NCBI GenBank assembly: GCA_030144725.1
Contig: JASKMD010000009.1
Coordinates: 3,611,015 to 3,675,014, forward strand
DNA length: 64,000 nt
Source of the DNA: Haematococcus lacustris
Lineage: Eukaryota > Chlorophyta > Chlorophyceae > Chlamydomonadales > Haematococcaceae
Direction of reading: 5' to 3'
Below the pieces are notes generated by a model, which saw nothing but the letters and a program-made list of their open reading frames with translations, was not told the DNA's origin and made no database searches. The position numbers and the translations under genes were made by a program. Below are positions 44,692 through 55,220 of the stretch, piece after piece. Every line of letters begins with the position of its first letter. Positions within the stretch are counted from its first letter, which is position 1.

Positions 44692-45103
44692 CTAGCCCCG
44701 ACCCTCTCCCACGCCCTGAGCCCCCACCGCCCTGAGCTTACCCGTAGGAGTCTCCCCAGACGCACCTAACCCCGCTTGATGCCTTGTGCGGTGATTCCCC
44801 AAAGGGGGAGAGAGCGGGCGGCTCTTGGTTGGGGAGCCTGGGGCCGAGTGGCCGCCACCCCCCAGGGGGAAGGGCGGGGGGGGGGGCAGATGGTCGAGGA
44901 CTGCTGCTGTTGCTGCTGCATTGCGCTGTGTCTGGTTGGGCAGGGTGGGGCGACCAGGTGCCACAGTCTTGGCTGTTGTCTGGCTGGGGCCCGCTGCTGC
45001 TGCTGCTGCTGCACTGCGCTGCACCTGGTTAGGCGAGGCGGGGCGGCTGCCCGGCACAGCTGTCTTCCCCGGAGCCTTGCCGGCTGGTGCCTGGTTAGGC
45101 CCC

Positions 45104-45138
<35 letters not shown>

Positions 45139-45229
45139 ACTGCGCTGCACCTGGTTAGGCGAGGCGGGGCGGCTGCCCGGCGCAGCTGCCTTCCCCGGAG
45201 CCTTGCCGGCTGGTGCCTGGTTAGGCCCC

Positions 45230-45264
<35 letters not shown>

Positions 45265-46339
45265 ACTGCGCTGCACCTGGTTAGGCGAGGCGGGGCGGCT
45301 GCCCGGCGCAGCTGCCTTCCCCGGAGCCTTGCCGGCTGGTGCCCGGTTAGGGCCCCCTGCTGCTGCTGCTGCTGCACTGCGCTGCACCCGGTTAGGGGGG
45401 GGGGGCGGGTTAGGATCTGCAGGCTGGTTGTCCTCTTCCATTGCTGCAGCAGCCGCTGCCGCACCCTGCTGCTGCTGTTGATGCTGCTGCTCCTGTTGAC
45501 GGGTGGCGAGGGACCTTGGTAGGAGGAAGGCTGCAGGCTGGTCCGCAGCCGCATACTCACAGGCTGCCTCAATGCTGCACTCATCCATGCTTTTCAGGTC
45601 TGGCTTGCTGAGGTTGCTGAGGTGGACAAACAGGGGGTAGGTAATCTGCCTCCCCTTCCAGGTGGTGACGATGGCTGTACGTGACTTGTTGCACTCAAAG
45701 CGCATGCCGTGTACAGGGGACCGCACACTGCTCTTATCCACAACGGCCTGCAGCTGCCGGCGAGCTGGCCACACGACACGCTGCAGCGGACCCTTGCCCA
45801 GGTCTGCTGGGAGTGCGGCCTGCTGGGCAGCAGCCAGAACGCTGAGGGCTGAGGCATGCGAGCCGACACTGACCTTAGCGATGGTCGGGCTAGAGTGCAT
45901 TACCCGGGCATCAGTGACGCCGACGCTGGTGCACAGAGCCTTGATGGCTGCCTCATCAGGGCGGGGGGCAAAGAAGACCACCACCCCCGCATTGTTGCGC
46001 TGCTCTGTTGCTAGCTGGATGTTGAAGGCCATTGCTGCCAGCTGCACGCTGCAGCGCTGCTCCACTGAGGCCATCTCTGCACGCACCTCCCTCGATTCTC
46101 CCTCTAGCTCAATGTGCCCCACACTCAGTTTGGCTACGTCGTATTGGACATTCTGCAACTCGCTCTTAACTGTCTCAATGGTTTGGTTGATGGAGGTCAG
46201 TTGCGGCATGACTATCTGCTGCAGCGTCTGTGTCAGTGTTTGCGCTAGTACCTCCTGGAGCCGGGCCTCAGTTATTGGTGAGGCCCCTGCCCCAGTTGGC
46301 TGCTGCTGCTGCTGCTGCTGTTGCTGCTGCTGTTGCTGC

Positions 46340-46375
<36 letters not shown>

Positions 46376-46767
46376 CGCTGGTGCTGCTCCCGCTGCTCGT
46401 TGAGAAAACGCTCTGTGAGCTGCTCAGATAGAGCAATGCGAGCTGCCTCCTCCAGAGTGAAGTGGTCGGCACCCCGGGCTGCTGTTGCCGCTGACTGCTC
46501 TGTGGGGGGGTGAGACCGAGGCCTGGTCAGTGGGAAAGAGGCGAGGGCAGCGAAGGAGTTGCTGAGGGGGGTAGGTTTGGCCATGTCGGGCGCGGGGCTG
46601 GATAGCACAGGTAAGAGTTGGAGGCGCCGCCAATGCGGCTTGCGGCTTACGGCTTGCGGCTTGCGGCTTGCGGCTTGCACGGCTTGCACGGCTTGCGGCT
46701 TGCGGCGGCGTGCTGCGGCGGTGTGCTGTGCTTGGCTTTCTTTCCCAGTTTTGATGAGAGCACCCAA
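44692..46767 (-). CDS. LINE copy 2, ORF1 protein
   Basis: Open for 691 codons. The likely start is the internal ATG at about residue 62 (MAKPTPLSNSFAALASF); upstream is a tandem 'cggcttgcggcttg' tract (46640-46710). A long Gln run (CTG/TTG repeats, 46300-46385) is followed by a helical segment (residues about 165-240) and a middle domain with VVFFAPRPDEAAIKALC and VVWPARRQLQAVVD, reminiscent of an RRM-like ORF1 fold (inference). About three units of 117 bp (45040-45370) encode PNQVQRSAAAAAA...GGPNQAPAGKAPGK. It ends in UAG at 44694-44692, in frame with ORF2. It is presumed to be the nucleic-acid-binding RNP protein of the element. Confidence 0.85.
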
Positions 46768-47644
46768 GAGGTATGGGTTTGGTAGCTGTCATGGGCGCCC
46801 ATGGGTTTTGGTCGAGTCGTGGCGTAGGGAGCCACATTACCAGTCTGACAGCCTGCAGCGGGTTTTCTTGGGGAGGGAAGGGGAAGGTGGGGAGGAAAAC
46901 GGGTGGGGGAGGAGGGGAGGTGTGTTAGTCTGAGCTAAGCTTGGGGGGGGGGAGTGGGCCAGCGCCCGACAGGGACTGTGAACCCAGCGTGCATCAACCA
47001 AGACTAGCAGCATGACGCGAGTACGAGTGGGCCAGGGCCAGCTGTGGCAGTGGCATCAGCAGCTGACTTGCAAGAGCAGCCGACTGGCAGCAGCAGTGGC
47101 TGTACACAGCATTGAAGGAGGCGGGGTCCGGAGGGGGAGGCGGGTAGTACTCCAGCTGCCAGAGTCAACTCAAAACCGTCGTGGGAATGCAATGCTGTGA
47201 TGGTTATCTTCGTGATTGTGAGTAGAACCGCATCAAGAAGCTTAGACATTTAGATTTTGAGTTACTCCCAACCTCTTCGTATACAAATTTGATTCCCCTC
47301 GGGCTTCGTAAAGTGTTGCCGACGGATACCTGCGCGCCCTGGAGCTAACCGACCGCGCTGCATCAGCGGCTGGCCTGCCCAGCCACCGATGCCCCCTCTC
47401 CTGCTCAACTCCGCGATAGCCCCGCAAAAATGCAACCGTTCTTGCGCGCACCGCTTTGTGCAGCTATGCATTCATTTACTGCGCTACACATGCACACGGC
47501 GCCCACCCCGACAGATCGCTTGCTCAAGCTAGCGCCCGTCCTTTCGGACCACTAGTGTTCCTGTTCCCGAGGCTTTGCCCAACCAGCCCATGCTGCTGTT
47601 AGGGGGTTACTGCTGGGAGGGCACACTGCGGGGCGGGGCGGGGC
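46768..47644. other. LINE 5' flank and spacer
   Basis: Presumably the LINE 5' UTR/promoter followed by unique sequence. No supported exon. Confidence 0.5.
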
Positions 47645-48665
47645 CCAAGAATCTTCAAGAAGCTGCGAGACCAAGCCCAATAGCTTGTAGCACAGTAGCA
47701 CACAGTGCTTGAAGTGTTGCTTACATCAGAGCATGTGTTTCATGCCAACATGAAGGAGCGCTCGACTAATGAACGACTCATTGGATTAGTCCCGGCCGTA
47801 TTTTAGTCGGCGCTGCTTCCACATCTAGCGATATGAGCGTACCCGTGCGACCCCAGCGCACTGGTCGCATCACAAGCGCGTCACATTGTCAGTGGCCATT
47901 CCGGCTGGCCGGCTGGTCGGCCGCGGCTAGCAAGCGGGCAGGTTGCGATGGCCCAGGCTCTAAAATGGTACAACAAAAAGGGGCTTCCGCCGTCTGTGGT
48001 GTTGGAAAGCAAGCTATGGCTAGCAAGTTCAAGGACACTTGGGACTTTCTGTACGCCCATTGCAAGGCTTGATTTTGATTTTGGGTGTGGACTTGCACAA
48101 GGAAACGTTCTACCGCACCACACAGCTTGAGGACTTGCATCGTGAAGTCATGGAGCTATTTGTGAGCGCAACTGGTCAGCATGGGGTCAAACCTACCAGG
48201 AGGGACGGGCACAGCTGGGCATCAAAAGGGCGGAGATGATGGTCTTCATTCATGCAAATGTCCCAAAGAGTGCATCTCTAATGCCCTCTGGAGCTTGTGG
48301 CTCACGGCATTACCGCGGGCACGTACACGAGCAGCTGAGTATACTTCGATGTTTATAGGGGGCATACTTGATACATGATATTTATGATACATAGAAGGTT
48401 GCGGCCTTCGGAAATCGAACCCCGGTGGGAGCCTTGACAAGCCACGACTAATGACGACCTAACGAGACGACCTAATTAGACGCATTTGACTAATATTAGA
48501 TCTCATGAGAACTAATGAGAAAAACCGCACCCTAGCCAACATAGATTTCCCGGCCTTCGCAAGCGTGTTGGGGTAGTGAATGAGGTATCGGTGCCGGATG
48601 CTTGCTGCATGCAAACAGGCCGGATTACAGATAACGCAGCCCCTGCCCATAATAGTAGGGGAAAC
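47645..48665 (+). repeat. Fanzor 3' end, type A remnant, split by an insertion
   Basis: The left part (about 47650-47751) retains the C-terminal coding end (FKKLRDQAQ... in frame) and the start of the type-A 3' region. The right part (48535-48665) continues it, ending in the CCCCTGCCCATAATAGTAGGGG hairpin. Together they match 35780-36010. The break is a 783-bp insertion with an 8-bp duplication. Confidence 0.85.
47752..48534. mobile_element. hAT-like insertion in Fanzor remnant
   Basis: Flanked by the direct repeat GCCAACAT at 47744-47751 and 48535-48542. Removing the segment restores the type-A Fanzor 3' end. The ends are only weakly inverted (gaAGGaGCG against taGGGtGCG). The 8-bp duplication fits hAT. 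Internal ORFs are short and without recognisable transposase motifs. Confidence 0.75.
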
Positions 48666-48890
48666 ATGCGCCTGGGTATGGAGTGGATGTGATGTGATGC
48701 CACAGTCATGTGCATGATTCTGCAGAATGCTTGATGCTGGGGCTGTCATCAGCATCCCATCAATACGTACGCAGCCACAGAGCAGGTAGCAAGTTTGCAT
48801 GGCCAACTTGCTAGCGGGCCTTGCCTAACAACCATGCATTCATCCTTGTCACGGCTCCGACCCAGCCTTGCCCAGCAGCAACCTGGGCAT

Positions 48891-51800
48891 TCAAGCCATG
48901 ACAGTGCTGAGCGCGGTGCTTGCCAAGGCGCTCTCAGACATAGCTATGAGCAGCTGCTTGTTGTAGTCTCCAACCGCCTTGCGCAACAGGGCATATTTGT
49001 CCATCACTCCCTTGGTCAGTGCCTCATGGTTTGCAGTCATCTCTTGCATGAGCTCCCGCATGGATCGGATCTGCAATGCGACATACATTGAGCTGATCAT
49101 GTTGGGTCCACGTGCGACAACAATGAAGGCTAGGAGGTAGGGTGAGAAGGGTAAAAACAAGGTTAGGAAGGATGGCGGGAAAAAGGAGGTAGGAAGAAAG
49201 AAGGATAAGATAGGAGGGTGTTGGAATGCTGATGCCACCATGCACTGACTGTCCTACTATGCAAACCTCTCTTGCACATGACCCCCCCTTTGCTGTCATT
49301 GCCAGCCAGCCAATCAATGGTGGCGGTACCAGCAGCAACTTGGACAGGCATGCTGAAAAAAAGGTAAGTTGTAGAGGCATGCCGGGAAGCAGCTCAAGTG
49401 GCCTGCAACATCAACAAGCAGGGTGTGGCCGCAGCAACACACCCAAGGCTTCACAAGAGGTCCAAGTCCCTTACCGCTGCCTCGTCTTCCGCTGCCTTGG
49501 CGGCGATAGCGGCTGCCTCTGCTTCCACTGCCGCCTTACTCTTCATCGCCTCCTCCACATACCCAGCTGCTGCCTCCAACTTCAGTGCAGCCTGGGGCCA
49601 CCCGGGTCAATACCAACACCAACAAGGCAAGTGCATGGTGTTGTACTGTACTGCTTCTTTGCCACAGTGTACTGCAGACTGCAGACAGGTTGCCACAAGT
49701 GCAAAGACAATAATGACAACAACAACAACTGCTGACCTGGGCCTCCACCCGCTGAATCTTGTCCATCACGGTGGCTTGGTGTTGTTTCAGAGAAGCTCCT
49801 GTAGCACTGGCTTCTGCCAGAACACGCTCATTAGCTGTGATGCCCTCCTTGATGTCCTTGACCTGCAAGGCATAAGGCAAGGCACAGATGCACCCCACTA
49901 AAACATGCATCCATTGTGCACTGGTCTGGTTCAGCCAGGTGTGTGGAGTAGTAGCGTTGCGAGCGAGGTCAAGGCTGCTGCCAGCTGCATTATATACTCC
50001 TGTGCTGCTGCCAATGCCACATGCCCATGTTCCCTATGTTGCTGCCTGCCTCGCACTGCCCCTGGCTGCTGCCTACTGCTGGCCCTGCAGACCCCAGCTG
50101 CTGCCTTGCTCTGCATTCTAATGCCCCGCATTGCTTGACCCCATTGCCCAGGCTGCCGCCGGATGCATCATGTTGCCCTAGCTGCCGTTGTCACCTCCCA
50201 GTGCCTGCCTGCCTGGCTGCTTGTCTGCCTGCCTGGCTTCCTGCCTGCCTGGCTGGCTGGCTGCTGCCTACTGGCGGCTTTGGTCACCCCTGGCTGCAGT
50301 CTGGTGTCGCCCATCTTGCCAGGGCAGCACCTGGAACCCCTTGTGCAATTTTAGCTGCTACTGCATGGCACCATCCCAGATCGCAGCTCCGTGTTACCCC
50401 TAGCTCCTGTTGCATTCACTGTGTTGACAATAAAGTGTCCTACTGGCCACGGCGCTTCTATTGGCAGCCGCCGTCATGCTGCCCTTAGCTGCTATCCATG
50501 TCGCTTGCTTCCCCCAGCTGCTATTGCTTGCCCCCTAGTTCCCCTAGCTGCTGTCTCTTGCTATTGCGTGACTTGTGTCTTCTACCTTATAGTCTCTTGC
50601 CCAGTTGCCTTCTGGTCTCCAGCCAATGTCACTTGCTGCCCCTAGCTGTTGTTGCTTGCCCCCTACTTGTTCTAGTTGCTACTGCTCTCCTGCCCAGTGT
50701 TGCCTGGCCCATGCTTTCATCAAGACTGTCGCGTGTCTCCTGATGTCATGTCGCCCCTAGCTGCCTGACCTGCTTCATGGTGCCTACTATCACGTTGCCC
50801 GAGTGCATCAGCTACGTTGTTCCTGACCCTCCACTGCCCCTGACCGCCCCATGCCCTATCGTCCGTGGTGGTTGCGTACCAAGTCCATCAAAGCGCGTTT
50901 TGTGCAAGGTTACTTTTGCAAAGGCGAAGGTGGGTTCTGACTGGCTAACTTTAGGGTGGCGCACATGGATTTTGCCCCACCTTTAAATGCAATTGTGAGT
51001 TGTGAGGACGGAGAGGAAATGCTTTATGCTTTGATGGACCATGTACTCCCACATACAATTGCATGTAGTGATGTGCAACATTGTTGTATACTGCCATACT
51101 TGCTGCAGCACCAAGTCGAACTATCGGTAGGGCGTACCTGCTGCGAGACGTCCTTCTTCCTCGCCACCACGGCCTCCAGCTCCTCCAGCAATTTCAGGCA
51201 GCGGCACACTTCCTTGTCAAACTGCAGCATGGCAGCACACGACGCAATGGGCCCCACCTGACACAGTAGGGCACTTTGCCTGACTGTGCCTGGTTGGCCT
51301 GCCTTGCCAGCAGGGACCCTGGGCTGCCGCATTGCCTTCACCTGACACAATTAGCACAGTCAGGCTCACATGGCAGCCCCAGGGAGTGTGACCCGCGGGT
51401 GTGACCATCCCAGGCACACGAAATGGTGCTGCCATGAGCTGCCATGCTGCTATGAGTTTGCCCTGCTGCCGTCCCAGGCAGCTGAAATGGTGCTGCCATG
51501 AGTTGCCATGAGTTGCCACGCTGTCATGAGTTGGCATGCCAGGCAGACGAAATGGTGCTGCCATGAGTTAGTGCTACCATCACAGGCAGACCCGTTGCTG
51601 GTGCCTACACTGGCCCTCTGGCCCAGCACTACATGCTGTGAAACACCTGCATGCTGTCACAATGGTATTGAGAGGTGGTGGAGCTAGTGGTTTGAGTGGA
51701 GAGCGTGGAGGCAAGGAGGTCAAGAGGAGCAGGGGACTAGACCCTGGTGTGAGGGAGCTGGACCTCCTCACTTGTCATCGTGTTGCTCTGCTGACACAGC

Positions 51801-54800
51801 CTGGATATCGGCTTAGCGAATTACACACCAATAACAACAGCATCTGGCACAGAGCCACCCTTGGCCAGCTGCCTGGACTGATGCCCAGCGCTGGGGACCA
51901 CTTGCCCTCCCTTCACAACATGCTGACACGCTGGAGACGGGGCAGCTCCTGTGACGCCTCCTATGTCCTGCCATCCTGAGAAAGCCTACCCCTGAAGGGA
52001 CAAGCGCTCAAACATGGGATTCCCTGTGCTGGCTGGCAAGTGCACTCAGTGCCCTATCAGAACTGGGGTGAGGGGCAAGGAGCGCTGGGCTGCTGTGATG
52101 CTTTAGACAGCCCTGCACAGCTTTTGCTGCCAAGAAGGACTCATGCAGTGGTGGCTGAGGTCTATGGGTATGTGTGTTGCAGCGACGCTGACAGGCTAAT
52201 GCCATGCTATGGTGATGATGACGTTTTCGATGAGTGTATCACTAACCCCCACTCTAACCCCTGAGCTGCTGATGAACTGTGACCAGTCTGGCTGATGCCC
52301 AGCAACAGTCACGAGCAATGTGATTACCCAACACCATGCTGCTGGCATGGACTAAGACCTGATGTGGAAGATGGGGTCAACTGTGTCATGTGCTGCCATG
52401 CTGCAGGGAGTGTGCTGCTGCCTGTGCGGAGCAGTGGAGGGCAACATAATGGCCATACTACCGGCGTCAACAGCCACATGCAGCAGCCATTGCAACGGCT
52501 CATGGAGTTGCAGCCTGTGATATGTTCACATTGTCTGCATCGCACCTTCACCACCATCTCCAGCTTCCTGTCGTTGGCAATAGATTGACTGCTGAGGTGG
52601 GCGCAGTAGGTGCGCTTGGCTTCTGCTGCAATGGCCAGCTCAGCGATGGCCTGCCGGTGCTTGTCAGGGCTCTGCACCCAACACAGCGATTGGGCAATAG
52701 GGCTGGTAGCTGAGGGAAGGGCTGTCTTAGTCACTGTCATGCTGTCACTCTCATGCATGCTGTTGCTGCTACTGGGTACTACTGCGCATGGGTGTCCGTG
52801 GCAACATGCAAGGTGTGACCACTGATCACTGACAGCAGTCAGACTTGGCCATGTGTGCGCCATGCCATGACTAGAAGCGTGAGCAACAGCAACAACAGAT
52901 ATGGGATGGCGCATGCTATGGGAGAGCATGGTCAATGACAGCAGTGGCTGGGATAAGCTGTCTGACTATGGGTTTGAGCTTGTGGTATGTGTAACAACAT
53001 GGGAACTGCCCCCTAATGTTTGGCTACAAGGTACATAAACAACAATCATTCATGAGGGAATTCAGCAAAAAAAAATTTGGTGCTAACTATTGGGCTAGGG
53101 TTTCTAGGGCCTGAGGCTTCTAGGGTTTCACCCCTTATTCTCAGTGCGGCCAGACGACAGAGGGTTGGGGTGTGTGTGCACCATGTGCATTGGCTCACCT
53201 GGACCACCTGGTCCTGCAAGGCCTCCGTGTCTTGTTTGGCAGCTGCTAGGTCCAGCTTGGCCTGACTTGCGGCGTCCGCCAGGCTGTTGGTCTGGACCTT
53301 CAGCTGACGCACCTGGCAGCGTGCAGCAGCTAGCTCGTGTTGCACTAAGCACCTGACCAAGCACCAGAACCTGAAAGGATGACCAAGCCGCCATAGCTAG
53401 CGCTCACAGAAAACAATGGGGTATCATGCGCACGGTCCACACAATTTTGCGCCCCTAACACTGTTATGTAATGCCAAAATGCAAACAACTCGCAAAATGA
53501 CTGCAACTGAAGCGTGTTGGCGGTCACATTGCTGCACACACAGCTTAGCTACTATGAAGAGCTGCTCTGGATTTTACAGTGGTCAAGGCAAGAGCAAAGT
53601 GCAGAGCGTGCAAGCAGCTAGGGTTGATGCATTGGGGTGTGATGAGATATGATACAGATTCACTAGCTGCACCAGGTGGGGCAGGTGATATGAACTGTGC
53701 CAGAAGAACCGGTGTGCATTCAGGAAGGAGGTTATGCCTGAGGCTTGGCCTGCTCCTGCCACCTACCCTAGGTGTATGGAAACCTTCCCAACCCCATGCC
53801 CTCCCCCTGCCCTGCTGGTTCCTGGATGCCCTGTTGATGGCTGTCCTGTGCACCGCACCTCCGCCTGAAGTGCTGCCGCCTGCTTGTTCAGGGCTGTGTT
53901 GCATGCTGTAACTTCTGCCTCTTGAGCTTCCACTTGCTGCACCTCTGCTGCTTGGACTGCCAGTTGAGCATGCCACCGGCGAAGCTCAGAGCTCTGCAAG
54001 GGCAGCGCAAATGCCAGTGGTGACCCCACCAGCCAGGTTTGAAATGCAGTGTGTGAGTGAAGGTACAAGCTATCTGGTCAAGCATGCAAAGGGGCAGCAC
54101 GGCTATCCCACGTTTTTGGCATGCTCTTCCTCCACCATTTTGGTGTTTGCCACCAGCTGGTCCAATTGTGCCTGCCGGCAACAAGGGCAAACATACCAGG
54201 TTACATACCCAACATTGCTGACATAGCAAGGGACGTGTGCCATTTTAGTCAGCCAGGGTGGGTGCTTTCCCACAGGTGGCACCTGTAGCTCCTGAAAAGC
54301 CAATGCTTTTTCTTCTCTGAACTTGGCGAAGTTGATAATGGCACTCAAATGCCGACGTAGCCGGGGAGGATCTGGTTTAAAGACATCCTGCAGCATTGCC
54401 CGTCCAGTCACGACTGGCAGCCAGGAAGGAACACATGTATAGCAGTGCTGCTGCTTATAAACACACCCGCCAGCTGAAGTCCTTGACACCTGAGGCTGAC
54501 ATTAGCTTGCACAGTTGACGGAAAAAGTTGTTAGCGGCAATGGACTCGTCATGCAGCTCAGGGTACTCAAACGCATCCATTGCGGTGAACACTGGTTGTG
54601 TCAGCTCCTCTCTGCAAGCAGTAGGGCACACTGAACCTGCAGTACAGACCGTGACTGGTGAATTCAACTGACCTGGTGATGCCTGTGAGCATGATGACAA
54701 TCTGCTCAAAGACAGGCCGGGTGACCTCGTAAGAGGGCTTGGCCAACTGAGAGGCATCCAGGGAAACCTCCATCTCCGCCAAACATGGTAACAGCTCGTC

Positions 54801-54833
54801 ATTCTCTAAGACAGGGAACGAAAATTGAGACAT
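48891..54833 (-). CDS. NUF2: Kinetochore protein NUF2 (NDC80 complex)
   Basis: NUF2 pairs with NDC80 to bind spindle microtubules at kinetochores. Eleven minus-strand exons join in phase: 54833-54673, 54611-54467, 54387-54283, 54171-54112, 53993-53859, 53312-53199, 52671-52552, 51221-51138, 49862-49737, 49591-49475, 49070-48891, about 448 aa (family about 440-465). The N-terminal calponin-homology domain spans residues 1 to about 137 (MSQFSFPVLENDELL; FEYPELHDESI; ASGVKDFSWRDVFKPDPPRL; RHLSAIINFAKFREEK). The remainder is coiled coil, including the VQSPDKHRQAIAEL block that matches the family's IVKSPE region. An in-frame ATG at 54869 would add 12 residues, but MSQFSFP is the typical start. The 1.3-kb intron 49863-51137 is low-complexity. 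Confidence 0.92.
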
Positions 54834-55220
54834 CGTGGTATGTGCACGGTCAAACTTATCCAACGGCAAGACTACGGGCGGTTTTCCTTCTACGTCAACT
54901 CGCGATGTTGCCAGCTAGCAGAGGAGTAAAGACTTGCATGGAGAAGCCGGCTCAAGGTAAAGTTTAAATATGCAAGTCTTTGCACTGATATAGCCTGCTC
55001 ACAAAATGAACGAGTTGATAAGGTATTTAGGCACAGTCCTAGCAATCTTTGCTTACCAGCAATCTATGAGAAATATCCTAAGGAGTTATTCAAACAAGTA
55101 AGCCAGAAAATTATTTCTAGCCTTTAGTCGTCTTTGACTCCCCTGTAGTCCTTAGTCGTCTCTGACCTCCCGGATGCAGGCCTTGCGCGCAATTCCATGC
55201 GATGATCCCGTACCGTAGCG

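Noticed and set aside
44776..45522. Cys-rich and Ala-rich plus-strand ORFs
   Set aside because: Antisense shadows of the LINE ORF1 poly-Ala/poly-Gln repeats.
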